From assembly GCA_026388185.1 (NCBI GenBank), contig JAPLKG010000004.1, positions 6,323 to 70,322 of the forward strand: 64,000 bases of DNA, read 5' to 3'. The translations under genes and the position numbers were made by a program. Below are positions 55,270-63,873 of the stretch, in pieces (the first letter of the stretch is position 1; each line of letters opens with the position of its first letter). The stretch comes from Candidatus Eisenbacteria bacterium (lineage in GTDB: Bacteria > Eisenbacteria > RBG-16-71-46 > JAFGJU01). The notes under the pieces are model-generated. The model was not told where the DNA came from and made no database searches. It saw only the letters and a list, made by a program, of their open reading frames with translations.

Positions 55270-55315
55270 AGTTGCCGCATCTTTGAGACGTCGAGAGCTG
55301 AAAGACCGTTCCGGA

Positions 55316-55999
55316 GTGGCTGCGATTGTGGTGGCCGCCGGCGCCGGGCGAAGGATGGGTACAAAGCGCGAGAAGGTCTTTGTAACGCTCGGCGGGAAGC
55401 CTCTCCTCTTCTACAGTCTCAAGGCGCTCGAAGTCTCGCCGGAGATAGAGCGGGTAGTGATAGTCGTGAGGAAGGAGTCTCTTGAGGAATGTCGCGAATT
55501 CGTCAGGCGTTTCCGCTTCAAGAAAGTGCAAGCCATCGTGGCTGGAGGCAAGAGAAGGCAGGACTCGGTGGAGAATGGTCTGAGATTCGTCGGAGAGTCC
55601 AGATTTGTCCTCGTCCACGACGGAGCGAGACCATTCCTCAGCAGGCGGCTCGTGTCGAGAACTGTCGCGGCGTGCAAGAGGGCAGGCGCCGCGATTGCTG
55701 CGCTCCCCGTAACGGACACCCTGAACAGGGTGAGCGGAGGCGCGATAGAGAGAACACTCCCCAGAGAAAACCTGTGGTTGGTCCAGACACCTCAGGTTTT
55801 CGGAAAGAAGATCATCGAAGATGCCTTTCGGCGCTGGCCTCGACGCGTGACCGCCACGGACGACGCTTCCATGGTGAAGAAGAGTGGGAAGCGGGTCACC
55901 GTCGTGGAGGGGGATTCGTTCAACATCAAGGTCACGTTCCCCGGCGATCTTGCGCTTGCCGAATCGTTGCTTCGACTGAACAGGAGGCCGTGGGACTAG
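55316..55999 (+). CDS. ispD: 2-C-methyl-D-erythritol 4-phosphate cytidylyltransferase
   Basis: Third step of the MEP pathway. The CTP-binding AAGAGRRMGTKREKVFVTLGGKPLL region, HDGARPFL, TDTLNR and QTPQVF, ATDDASM and GDSFNIKVTFPGDLALAE are all present. GTG at 55316 gives a normal 227-residue enzyme; the frame is open upstream to 55220 within the end of radA, so up to 32 more residues (starts TTG 55283 or GTG 55220) cannot be excluded. No good ribosome-binding site supports any of them. Confidence 0.9.
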   Translation: MAAIVVAAGAGRRMGTKREKVFVTLGGKPLLFYSLKALEVSPEIERVVIVVRKESLEECREFVRRFRFKKVQAIVAGGKRRQDSVENGLRFVGESRFVLVHDGARPFLSRRLVSRTVAACKRAGAAIAALPVTDTLNRVSGGAIERTLPRENLWLVQTPQVFGKKIIEDAFRRWPRRVTATDDASMVKKSGKRVTVVEGDSFNIKVTFPGDLALAESLLRLNRRPWD

Positions 56000-56061
56000 C
56001 CTTGAGCGATCCCGGTAGCGGTCTCAATAAGAGCTGCGAACCTTAGGGCGGGTTATTCCAC

Positions 56062-56562
56062 ATGGAAGTTGGTCACAAAATTGGCCTAGGCTACGATGCT
56101 CATCCCTTTGCAGATGCGCGCGCCCTGGTTTTGGGCGGTGTCACGATACCGTATTCGAAGGGGCTATCGGGTCACTCGGACGCCGACGTTCTCTGCCACG
56201 CAATCGCGGATGCCATTCTCGGAGCAATGGCCGCGGGGGACATAGGCCAGCTATTTCCGGACACCGACGCGAAATACAAGGGCATATCCAGCCTCGCACT
56301 TCTCTCCAGTGTCGCAGAGTTGTTGAAGTCCAAGGGCGGGCGGATAGTCAATCTGGACGCGACGATAATTCTGGAAGAACCTTGCGTTTCCCCCCATTTC
56401 GGCGAGATGAAAGAGAACATCGGCAGAGCCCTGGGCATTGACGCTCATACGGTTTCAATCAAGGCCACGCGAAACGAAGGCATGGGTTTCGTCGGCCGAG
56501 GAGAAGGTGCCGCCGCACTCGCCGTGGCGCTGGTGACGTGGAAAGTGAGGCCCCAATCTTGA
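56062..56562 (+). CDS. ispF: 2-C-methyl-D-erythritol 2,4-cyclodiphosphate synthase
   Basis: A 166-residue MEP-pathway enzyme. GYDAHPF, the GGVTIPYSKGLSGHSDADVL segment with zinc-binding Asp and His, and DIGQLFPDTD are diagnostic; the end ATRNEGMGFVGRGEGAAALA fits. It follows ispD by 62 bases, the usual pairing, and overlaps gltX by 4 bases. Confidence 0.96.
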   Translation: MEVGHKIGLGYDAHPFADARALVLGGVTIPYSKGLSGHSDADVLCHAIADAILGAMAAGDIGQLFPDTDAKYKGISSLALLSSVAELLKSKGGRIVNLDATIILEEPCVSPHFGEMKENIGRALGIDAHTVSIKATRNEGMGFVGRGEGAAALAVALVTWKVRPQS

Positions 56563-57998
56563 GCGAGACTCGCGTTCGCTTTGCACCCAGCCCCACTGGA
56601 AGCCTTCACGTCGGAGGCGCGAGGACCGCTCTCTACAACTGGTTCTTCGCAAGGGGTAGGCGCGGGAGCTTCGTTCTCAGGATGGAAGACACGGACGTTA
56701 CCAGGTCTTCGCCGGAGTCGGAGGCCGGCGTCATCGAGGACCTGAAGTGGCTCGGCGTCGAATGGGAAGAAGGACCCGATTGCGGAGGGAACTACGGCCC
56801 TTACAGACAGTCGGAGCGGAAGGATCTGTACAAGGATTTCGCGCAAAGACTCGTTGATTCAGGAAGAGCGTATCGCTGCTACTGCACTCCGGAGGAACTG
56901 GAACAGAGGAAGCAGAGCCGCCTTTCCGAGGGCCGGTCTGCACACTACGACGGCCACTGCCTCGATCTTTCCGGCGAGAAGCTCTCTCAATTCGAGAACG
57001 AAGGCAGACGTTCGAGCATCAGGTTCAAGGCGCCCGACAGGGAGTTTGTCCTCGATGACGTCGTGAGGGGAGAAGTGCGATTCCCCAAGGAAATGGTCGG
57101 GGACTTCATCATTCTTCGCTCTGACGGAATGCCGACCTACAATTTCTCGTGCGTCGTCGATGACCATCTCATGAAGATAACTCACGTCATAAGAGGCGAG
57201 GAGCACCTCTCCAACACGTTGAGGCAGCTCATGCTTTACGAGACCCTCCGGATCGAGCCTCCGACGTTCGCGCATCTTTCGATTCTTCTCAATCGCGCCA
57301 GGGCCAAGCTCAGCAAGAGAGAAGGCGCCGCGTCGATTTCGGAGTTCAGAAAGATGGGCTACGTTCCGGAAGCCATCGTCAACTACCTGGCCCTTCTCGG
57401 CTGGTCGCCCGGCCACGACAAAGAGATTATGAACAGAGAAGAGATGATCAGGGATTTCTCTCTCGAGAGGGCCGCGAAGTCGGCCGCCGTCTTTGACGTC
57501 GAAAAACTGGACTGGATGAACTGTCACTACATCAGGACACTCGATTTGGACTACGTCTTTGGTCTGAGCGCTCCTTTTTTCGCGCAGAGTTCACTCAAGG
57601 ACGCCGGCAGAGAGACGCTCAAGAAGATTCTGGCTGCCACGAGAAGAGGTCTGGTAAAACTCTCGGACTTGCAGTACCATGTTTCCGTATTCGAGGGCGA
57701 GATTCCACGATATGAACCCGATGTGCTCGGTCTGTTGAAAGAAACTTCGTCCGTGGACGTAATTTCAAGTGCGTTCAAACTCCTCGAGGCGTCGAATGTT
57801 TCGTCTCAGGGCGAAGCAAAAGCCTGGCTTGCGGCCGTGGGCCGCGAGACCGGGAAAAAAGGCAAAGAGCTTTTTGTGCCTGTGCGAGCGGCCCTTACCG
57901 GGAAGATTCACGGACCCGAGCTGCCCGAGGTCATAGAAATTCTGGGCAGAGAAGTTTGCCTCAGAAGATTGAAGCACGCGATTGGAGGACAACTATGA
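56559..57998 (+). CDS. gltX: Glutamyl-tRNA synthetase
   Basis: A 479-residue class I synthetase. HIGH-type motif is APSPTGSLHVGGARTALYNW and the KMSKS-type motif is AKLSKREG. A cysteine cluster CYCTPEELEQRKQ resembles the zinc-site region of this family. TTG at 56559 is chosen (GTGAGG about 9 bases upstream, product begins MSETRVRFAPSPTG); GTG at 56538 is the alternative. Whether it charges only tRNA-Glu or also tRNA-Gln cannot be read here. Confidence 0.95.
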   Translation: MSETRVRFAPSPTGSLHVGGARTALYNWFFARGRRGSFVLRMEDTDVTRSSPESEAGVIEDLKWLGVEWEEGPDCGGNYGPYRQSERKDLYKDFAQRLVDSGRAYRCYCTPEELEQRKQSRLSEGRSAHYDGHCLDLSGEKLSQFENEGRRSSIRFKAPDREFVLDDVVRGEVRFPKEMVGDFIILRSDGMPTYNFSCVVDDHLMKITHVIRGEEHLSNTLRQLMLYETLRIEPPTFAHLSILLNRARAKLSKREGAASISEFRKMGYVPEAIVNYLALLGWSPGHDKEIMNREEMIRDFSLERAAKSAAVFDVEKLDWMNCHYIRTLDLDYVFGLSAPFFAQSSLKDAGRETLKKILAATRRGLVKLSDLQYHVSVFEGEIPRYEPDVLGLLKETSSVDVISSAFKLLEASNVSSQGEAKAWLAAVGRETGKKGKELFVPVRAALTGKIHGPELPEVIEILGREVCLRRLKHAIGGQL

Positions 57999-59005
57999 GG
58001 ATTGCGGTCCTGATGGGCGGCGTTTCGAGCGAGCGAGAGGTCTCTCTGGCTTCAGGCAAAGAAGTCGCGAGAGCCCTGCGGGAAGTGGGGCACGAGGTAG
58101 CGGAAATAGACGTTAAGGACGAGCTCGACACTTCTCATCTGAGCTCCTCTTCGGGCAACAACAAAGCGCTGATTGATTTTGTTTCGAATCCCGACGTTGT
58201 CTCGAGCGAAGTCGTTTTCATCGCTCTGCACGGAGGGGCGGGAGAGGACGGTACCGTGCAAGCTCTCCTCGACATCATGTGCAAACCCTACACAGGCTCG
58301 GGCATGCTGGCCTCCGCTCTCTCGATGGACAAGGTTCTCTCCAAGAGGATCTTTGAGCAGGCCGGTATTCCCACTCCGGATTGGAGGAACGTGGAAGACG
58401 CAAACTCGAACAGCATCGAGGCCGCCGTATCGAGTCTGGGCGGTCTGCCGGTCGTTACGAAACCTAGAAATCAGGGCTCCACAATCGGGATCAGCATAGT
58501 GAAGGAAGAGGCTCAAGTGGTTCCCGCGGTGGAGAGCGCACTCAAGTACTCGAGCGACATCCTCGTCGAAAAGTACATCGTTGGCAGGGAGCTGACGGTG
58601 GGAATACTGGGAGACGGCGCTCTGCCTGTGATAGAAGTGGCGCCCGAGAAAGGATTCTACAACTACGAATGCAAGTACACGAGAGGCAAGAGCAAGTACA
58701 TCGTCCCGGCGAAGATCGCCGCGAGTAAATCCCAGGAGGCCCAAGAGCTTGCGCTCAAGGCTTATCGGGTTCTCGGTTGCGAGGATTTCGCGAGAGTTGA
58801 CTTCCGCCTCTCACACGAAGGACAGTTGCAGTGCCTTGAAGTGAATACCATTCCCGGGATGACCGGGACAAGCCTTGTGCCGATGGCTGCCAGGGCAAGT
58901 GGACGAGCATTTCCACAACTGGTGGACAAAATCTGCAGGCTTGCACTTTCCCGTCGAGGAATAGCGATTCCGGCAGGAGCAATCCAGGAGGAGCCACATG
59001 GATGA
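57995..59005 (+). CDS. ddl: D-alanine-D-alanine ligase
   Basis: A 336-residue ATP-grasp enzyme of peptidoglycan synthesis. VLMGGVSSEREVSL, ALHGGAGEDGTVQALLD, TKPRNQGSTIGISIV and the C-terminal FARVDFRL...CLEVNTIPGMTGTSLVP are characteristic. ATG at 57995 overlaps the gltX stop and has GGAGG upstream. The omega-loop region lies around YNYECKYTRGKSKYIVPA; the Tyr here is typical of D-Ala rather than D-lactate ligases, which is inference. Confidence 0.95.
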   Translation: MRIAVLMGGVSSEREVSLASGKEVARALREVGHEVAEIDVKDELDTSHLSSSSGNNKALIDFVSNPDVVSSEVVFIALHGGAGEDGTVQALLDIMCKPYTGSGMLASALSMDKVLSKRIFEQAGIPTPDWRNVEDANSNSIEAAVSSLGGLPVVTKPRNQGSTIGISIVKEEAQVVPAVESALKYSSDILVEKYIVGRELTVGILGDGALPVIEVAPEKGFYNYECKYTRGKSKYIVPAKIAASKSQEAQELALKAYRVLGCEDFARVDFRLSHEGQLQCLEVNTIPGMTGTSLVPMAARASGRAFPQLVDKICRLALSRRGIAIPAGAIQEEPHG

Positions 59006-60068
59006 CGTAGAACTGATGCTGAAAGAGCTAACTGAAGCGGTTGGCGTTTCGGGGCACGAAGAGGAAGTGTCGCGTGCAATGCAAAAATACCTGGTCGGGC
59101 TGGGACAAGTCTCCCACGACAGGCTTGGCAGCCTCATATGCAAGAAGACGGGCAAGGAAAATGGACCCTCCATAATGCTGGCCGCGCACATGGACGAAGT
59201 GGGCTTCATGGTGAAGCAGGTCACAAAAGAGGGATTCATCAAGTTCCTTCCTCTCGGAGGATGGTGGGGACACGTGGCCCTGGCCCAGCGCGTTATGGTG
59301 TGCACGTCGAAGGGGCAGTTCATCGGCATAGTCGGCTCAAAGCCTCCTCACGAGCTTCAGGACGAAGAGAAGAAAAAAGTGATGGACTTCAAGGAGATGT
59401 TCATCGACGTAGGAGCCGCAACCTACTTTGACGTTAAGAAGAAGCTGGGCGTGAAGCCTGGAGACCCGATAGTTCCTTACAGCCCCTTCACCGTCATGGG
59501 TAACAATCGACTCTACATGTCGAAGGCGTGGGACGACAGGGTCGGCTGCGCCGTCATCATTGATGTCCTGCGGAGGCTCAAGAACGTTCGCCATCCCAAC
59601 GTTGTGTACGGCGTAGGTACCGTTCAGGAGGAGGTCGGACTGAGGGGCGCACAGACCAGCGTGTCGGCCGTGAAGCCCGACGTGGGTCTTGCACTGGACG
59701 TCAGCATTGCTCATGACGTGCCTGGAGGCGCCGATGGAAGAGAAGAGAAGATCGGAGCAGGCGCGGCCATACTCGTTTACGACGGTTCGATGATTCCCAA
59801 CACAAAACTGCGCGATCTCGTCGTCAGGGTGGCCGAAGCCAACCGCATCGCGCATCACTTCGCTTACGTCGAGAGGGGTGGGACCGACGGCGGAAAGATA
59901 CATCTGCACAACGCCGGAGTTCCTACTCTGTCCATAGGAATACCGACGAGGTACATACACAGTCACACCGGAGTACTTGACAGGAAAGATTTCGAAGCCG
60001 TTGTGTTCCTCGTCACGGAGGTCGTGAAGAGCCTCGACGCCAAGACAGTCGCAGGGCTCACGCGATAG
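58998..60068 (+). CDS. M42-family metallo-aminopeptidase
   Basis: A 356-residue peptidase of the TET/glutamyl-aminopeptidase family. Metal ligands and catalytic residues sit in AAHMDEVGFMV, KAWDDRVGC, VQEEVGLRGAQTS and the final YIHSHTG. Members form tetrahedral oligomers that trim short peptides. Its start overlaps the ddl stop (8-base overlap), and AGGAGG precedes the ATG. Confidence 0.92.
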   Translation: MDDVELMLKELTEAVGVSGHEEEVSRAMQKYLVGLGQVSHDRLGSLICKKTGKENGPSIMLAAHMDEVGFMVKQVTKEGFIKFLPLGGWWGHVALAQRVMVCTSKGQFIGIVGSKPPHELQDEEKKKVMDFKEMFIDVGAATYFDVKKKLGVKPGDPIVPYSPFTVMGNNRLYMSKAWDDRVGCAVIIDVLRRLKNVRHPNVVYGVGTVQEEVGLRGAQTSVSAVKPDVGLALDVSIAHDVPGGADGREEKIGAGAAILVYDGSMIPNTKLRDLVVRVAEANRIAHHFAYVERGGTDGGKIHLHNAGVPTLSIGIPTRYIHSHTGVLDRKDFEAVVFLVTEVVKSLDAKTVAGLTR

Positions 60069-60075
60069 GAGAACG

Positions 60076-60816
60076 ATGAGTTTCCTTCTCGATGATCTTC
60101 GCGCTGCCATGGATAGAGACCCTGCTGCGACCAACGCGGTCGAGGTTCTTTTCACTTATTCCGGCTTTCACGCCGTTTGTTGGTACAGAATCGCACACAG
60201 GCTCTATCACTGGCGCGTGCCCTTGCTTCCAAAGCTGATATCTCACACCGCGCGTTTCTGGACTGGGATAGAGATTCATCCCGCGGCGGAGATTGGAAGC
60301 GGCTTCTTTATTGATCATGGCACCGGGGTCGTCATCGGAGAGACTTCGATAATCGGAAATGACGTGACACTCTTCCAGGGTGTCACGCTGGGAGGCACAG
60401 GGAAGGAGCGGGGTAAGAGGCATCCTACGCTGGGCGACAGGGTCGTGGTGGGCGCCGGAGCAAAGATACTGGGAGACATCACAATCGGAGACGACGTGTA
60501 CGTCGGGGCCAACGCCGTCGTTCTGCGAGACGTCCCCGGGAATTCCACGGTCGTCGGCATTCCCGGGAGAATGGCGAAGAGAGAAGGGAGAAGAGTGCCT
60601 TCTGTTACGCTCGATCACGTCCATTTGCCGGATCCGATTACCAGAGACCTCGAGAGTCTTCACAGGGAAATCAGGAGAATCGAGGACTATCTCAAAAAAT
60701 GGGAAGGCGGCCCGCAGGTCTCCTTTCTGTCGGAAGAGCACAAACCGGGAGCAGAACGCACGGGAGAGAACGAAGACAGTGAAGGGGCAGAACACAACGA
60801 GGGGGAAGAGCACTAG
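60076..60816 (+). CDS. cysE: Serine O-acetyltransferase
   Basis: A 246-residue hexapeptide-repeat transferase for cysteine synthesis: HRLYHWRVPLLP, IEIHPAAEIGSGFFIDHGTGVVIGE, and then the left-handed beta-helix repeats to IVGIPGRMAKR. The tail beyond residue ~200 is charged and unlike typical CysE, so feedback by cysteine may differ. It directly precedes cysS (2 bases), linking cysteine supply and charging. Confidence 0.94.
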   Translation: MSFLLDDLRAAMDRDPAATNAVEVLFTYSGFHAVCWYRIAHRLYHWRVPLLPKLISHTARFWTGIEIHPAAEIGSGFFIDHGTGVVIGETSIIGNDVTLFQGVTLGGTGKERGKRHPTLGDRVVVGAGAKILGDITIGDDVYVGANAVVLRDVPGNSTVVGIPGRMAKREGRRVPSVTLDHVHLPDPITRDLESLHREIRRIEDYLKKWEGGPQVSFLSEEHKPGAERTGENEDSEGAEHNEGEEH

Positions 60817-60818
60817 AG

Positions 60819-62243
60819 ATGGCCATCCACATTCACGACAATCTGAGGCGGAAGAAGGTAGAATTCGTTCCTCTCAATAGTGATTACGTGGGAATGTACG
60901 TCTGCGGCATGACGGTTCAGGACAAACCGCACATCGGGCACATGTACTCGTCCATCGCGGGAGACACGGTCAGGCGCTACCTCGAATACAAGGGCTACAA
61001 CGTCAGATACGTCTACAACTTCACGGACGTGGACGACAAGATAATCCAGAAATCGAACGAAGAAAACGTGCCCTGGCAGGACATAGCGCAACGGAACATC
61101 GACACGTACTTCAAATACGCGCGGCTTCTCGGAATAAAACCGGCGACGGTCTACCCCAAGGCCAGCGAGCACATGTCAGACATAATCGAGTTGATCAGGA
61201 AGATCGAAGAGAAGGGTTGCGCCTACGAGAGTGGAGGCGACGTCTACTTTGCCGTGGAAGCCTGGCCGGGTTACGGCAAGCTTTCCGGCAGGAGACTCGA
61301 CGAACTGCGCGCCGGGGCCAGAGTCGACCCTGGCGACAAGAAGAGAAATCCCTTGGACTTCGCATTGTGGAAGGCGGCGAAAGAAGGTGAACCCTCGTGG
61401 AAGAGTCCGTGGGGACAGGGAAGGCCGGGCTGGCACATAGAGTGCTCCGCGATGTCCATGAAATACCTCGGAGAATCGTTTGACTTGCACGGCGGAGGGC
61501 AGGACCTCATCTTTCCGCATCACGAAAACGAGATTGCTCAGTCTGAGACTGCCACGGGGAAACCCTTCGTGAACTTCTGGATCGAAAACGGATTGATGAA
61601 CCTTACCGGCGAGAAGATGTCGAAATCCACGAAACACTTCTTCTCGGTGGAAGACGTATGCGCCGAGGTCAATCCCGACACGCTCAAGTTCTATCTTCTC
61701 TCGTCGCATTACAGCAGTCCGGTCGAGTTTTCCAGAGAGAGACTAGTTGAGGCCGAAGCTGCTCTCGGGCGACTTACGAACGTGATTAGAAACGCCGCGA
61801 TTCTGAGCAAGGACGTGGACTCTACCCTCCGCCCGGCTGAGGGAGAATTGTCTCAGGCATCGAGAGAGACCGAGTCGCGCTTTGTCGAGGCCATGGATGA
61901 CGACTTTAACAGTGCAAGAGCCGTTGGACATCTCTTCGATCTGGCGAAGGCCGTCAACAAGGAGATAGAGGCAGGGATCATGTCCGCCGCTCAGAGGGCC
62001 GCCATACGCGGGGCCTCCGAGAAACTGAAGGAACTTGGACAGGTCCTCGGTATCTTCTGGAAGGACGAACTCTTCGCCGAGGAGTTTCCTCAAGAGTTAA
62101 AGGACCTTGTCGGAGAGCGAGAGACGGCCAGGAAGAACAAAGAATGGAGTAGGGCCGACGAGATGAGAGCCAAAATCGAAGCCGCAGGCTTCGTGGTAGA
62201 GGATAGAGCCGAGGGACCAGTCCTTAGAAAGAAGGATAGCTAA
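60819..62243 (+). CDS. cysS: Cysteinyl-tRNA synthetase
   Basis: A 474-residue class I synthetase. The zinc Cys and HIGH-type motif are in VCGMTVQDKPHIGHMYSS, further zinc ligands in WHIECSAMSM and PHHENEIAQSE, and the KMSKS motif in TGEKMSKSTKHF. The end shows the usual helical anticodon domain (EWSRADEMRAKIEAAGFVVED). ATG at 60819, two bases after cysE. Confidence 0.97.
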   Translation: MAIHIHDNLRRKKVEFVPLNSDYVGMYVCGMTVQDKPHIGHMYSSIAGDTVRRYLEYKGYNVRYVYNFTDVDDKIIQKSNEENVPWQDIAQRNIDTYFKYARLLGIKPATVYPKASEHMSDIIELIRKIEEKGCAYESGGDVYFAVEAWPGYGKLSGRRLDELRAGARVDPGDKKRNPLDFALWKAAKEGEPSWKSPWGQGRPGWHIECSAMSMKYLGESFDLHGGGQDLIFPHHENEIAQSETATGKPFVNFWIENGLMNLTGEKMSKSTKHFFSVEDVCAEVNPDTLKFYLLSSHYSSPVEFSRERLVEAEAALGRLTNVIRNAAILSKDVDSTLRPAEGELSQASRETESRFVEAMDDDFNSARAVGHLFDLAKAVNKEIEAGIMSAAQRAAIRGASEKLKELGQVLGIFWKDELFAEEFPQELKDLVGERETARKNKEWSRADEMRAKIEAAGFVVEDRAEGPVLRKKDS

Positions 62244-62354
62244 CCGCATAGTATCCTCAGAAGAAAGATCGACGAACAGCGGGACAGAAAAAAGGCCGCG
62301 AAATTCTAGTGCTAGATCATTTGTTCTTTGGTATCCACCAGCGTGTCTGAATGA

Positions 62355-62429
62355 GCTGGCGTAGCTCAACGGTAGAGCTCCTCACTTGTAATGAGGGGGT
62401 TGGGGGTTCAATTCCCTTCGCCAGCTCCA
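62355..62429 (+). tRNA. tRNA-Thr (anticodon UGU)
   Basis: A full cloverleaf: acceptor arms GCTGGCG/CGCCAGC, D stem GCTC/GAGC, anticodon stem CCTCA/TGAGG with loop CTTGTAA (anticodon TGT at 62387-62389), T loop TTCAATT, and an encoded CCA end. It starts the tRNA-Thr/Tyr/Gly/Thr-tuf cluster. Confidence 0.95.
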
Positions 62430-62547
62430 CACGACTCCGATTCCGGCAACGTACGACAGGGTTCCGATTGCGGGCAGAGGACCCGGCCGAATTGGAGTTG
62501 AACAGGCAGGAGACTTCTGGCACAATTACTGATTGCCACGTTAGCGT

Positions 62548-62632
62548 GGAGAGGTTCCCAAGAGGTCAAAGGGAGCAGACTGTAAATCTGCCGGCAATGC
62601 CTTCGGAGGTTCGAATCCTCCCCTCTCCACCA
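62548..62632 (+). tRNA. tRNA-Tyr (anticodon GUA)
   Basis: Class II tRNA: acceptor arms GGAGAGG/CCTCTCC, anticodon stem GCAGA/TCTGC with loop CTGTAAA (anticodon GTA at 62582-62584), a long variable arm, T loop TTCGAAT and encoded CCA. Confidence 0.95.
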
Positions 62633-62685
62633 GCGCTGTCAGAACGTTTCTCATCTTTTGTGTTTGCCCGCGGGAGGATTCTAAG

Positions 62686-63117
62686 TTGAGCAGGGTACCG
62701 GTGAACCCATTTGCTCTCGGTGCCGCATTCGTAGAGCGTGCGGTGGAGTTAGGATGGGTCGAAGTCGATGCTGACGGCAGGCGAACCTCGTACTACGTGA
62801 CCGATTCCGGAAACGAAGGTCTGGAGAAATTCGGCGTGAAAATCGAGAAAGCCATGCATTTCACGATCATTCCGGAGAGGGACGATTCTGCCCCGAAGAG
62901 AAGAGCTTCTTCCTCCATGTCCGGCATGTCCAATCACTCCATGCAGCCGCACAGGGGCCCCATGCCGTCGCAAAGGGGTCCTATGGGGGGACCGCCGGGA
63001 CACGGAATCAGGCACGACGGGAGACAGGGCGGATCTTACAAGGGGCACGAGCGTAGCCTGGGGCCCGGACGGCACGACCGTCGCGAGCGACGTCCCGGGG
63101 CGAGCAAGAGAGGGTAA
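62686..63117 (+). CDS. Small hypothetical protein with basic, Gly/Arg/His-rich tail
   Basis: A 143-residue protein within the tRNA cluster. The first ~65 residues look like a small folded domain (VERAVELGWVEVDADGRR then SYYVTDSGNEGLEKFGVKI), reminiscent of the wing and last helix of winged-helix regulators, but not enough for a family call. The remainder is low-complexity, rich in Pro, Gly, Arg, His and Met (RGPMPSQRGPMGGPPGHG), as in nucleic-acid-binding tails. TTG start at 62686 with GGGAGG about 9 bases upstream. A link to translation is only suggested by the neighbours. Confidence 0.6.
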   Translation: MSRVPVNPFALGAAFVERAVELGWVEVDADGRRTSYYVTDSGNEGLEKFGVKIEKAMHFTIIPERDDSAPKRRASSSMSGMSNHSMQPHRGPMPSQRGPMGGPPGHGIRHDGRQGGSYKGHERSLGPGRHDRRERRPGASKRG

Positions 63118-63271
63118 CGGCACCTCGTGGGGTGCATGCGGTGGCGTCCGATCGGGCTTTCAGTGCTCCTCGCCGTCATGAGCTAATCGCGTCCTGGCGT
63201 TAGCCTTGGAGGTGTGGGGCCATCACTCTTGACGGCCAGGAAGGGTTGCCATTGCTTGAGATAGACTGGGG

Positions 63272-63347
63272 GCGGGAGTAGCTCAGTGGCTAGAGCGTCA
63301 GCCTTCCAAGCTGAGGGTCGCGGGTTCGAATCCCGTTTCCCGCTCCA
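63272..63347 (+). tRNA. tRNA-Gly (anticodon UCC)
   Basis: Acceptor arms GCGGGAG/TTCCCGC, D stem GCTC/GAGC, anticodon stem TCAGC/GCTGA with loop CTTCCAA (anticodon TCC at 63305-63307), T loop TTCGAAT and encoded CCA. Confidence 0.95.
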
Positions 63348-63384
63348 TTACGGGAAAGAATTTTCGCAAAACAGAAAAAACCTC

Positions 63385-63413
63385 TTGACAGCATGTCGTC
63401 AGTTTGCAATTAT
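63385..63413 (+). promoter_or_regulatory. Candidate promoter between tRNA-Gly and tRNA-Thr
   Basis: TTGACA (63385-63390), a 17-base spacer and AATTAT (63408-63413). The -35 is perfect and the -10 matches 4 of 6. It could drive tRNA-Thr(GGU) and tuf, whose genes follow with no further clear promoter. The surrounding 63348-63567 has no gene. Confidence 0.5.
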
Positions 63414-63567
63414 TGAGGTCTCCATACTTCCGAGTGTGGCTTTTTGGAGGGAAAAGCCGAAGGGTAGAGTTTATACTTTTCTTTTTGTCTCAGACCCACC
63501 TCACAGCCACGCCGGCTAATTCCCCAATCGCGCGCATCTAAAAAAAGGGGAATGCTTTTGTCTCGAT

Positions 63568-63640
63568 GCCCGCGTAGCTCAGTCGGTAGAGCATTTGCAT
63601 GGTAAGCAAAAGGTCATCGGTTCGATTCCGATCGTGGGCT
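63568..63640 (+). tRNA. tRNA-Thr (anticodon GGU)
   Basis: Acceptor arms GCCCGCG/CGTGGGC, D stem GCTC/GAGC, anticodon stem TTTGC/GCAAA with loop ATGGTAA (anticodon GGT at 63601-63603), T loop TTCGATT. No CCA is encoded (the acceptor is followed by TCACTA), unlike the other three tRNAs here. It stands directly before tuf. Confidence 0.95.
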
Positions 63641-63873
63641 CACTAGAGAGAAGAGCTGGCGCATTGCCTGTACACAACCATCTGTGTCTTCAGCGCGCAT
63701 TATCTAGCGGACTCCTTGTATTTGATGCGACTTTGTCTTCAATTACGCAGGGGTTTGCCGGAGAGGGATATGTTTGTTTCCCGTTCGGGAATTTCTTGTT
63801 TGTGAGCTTTGGTGACCTGTGGGTAAGCGCCTGAGAGCGGTCTCAGTCGCTAAGGTGCCAGGAGGTAGAGCTG

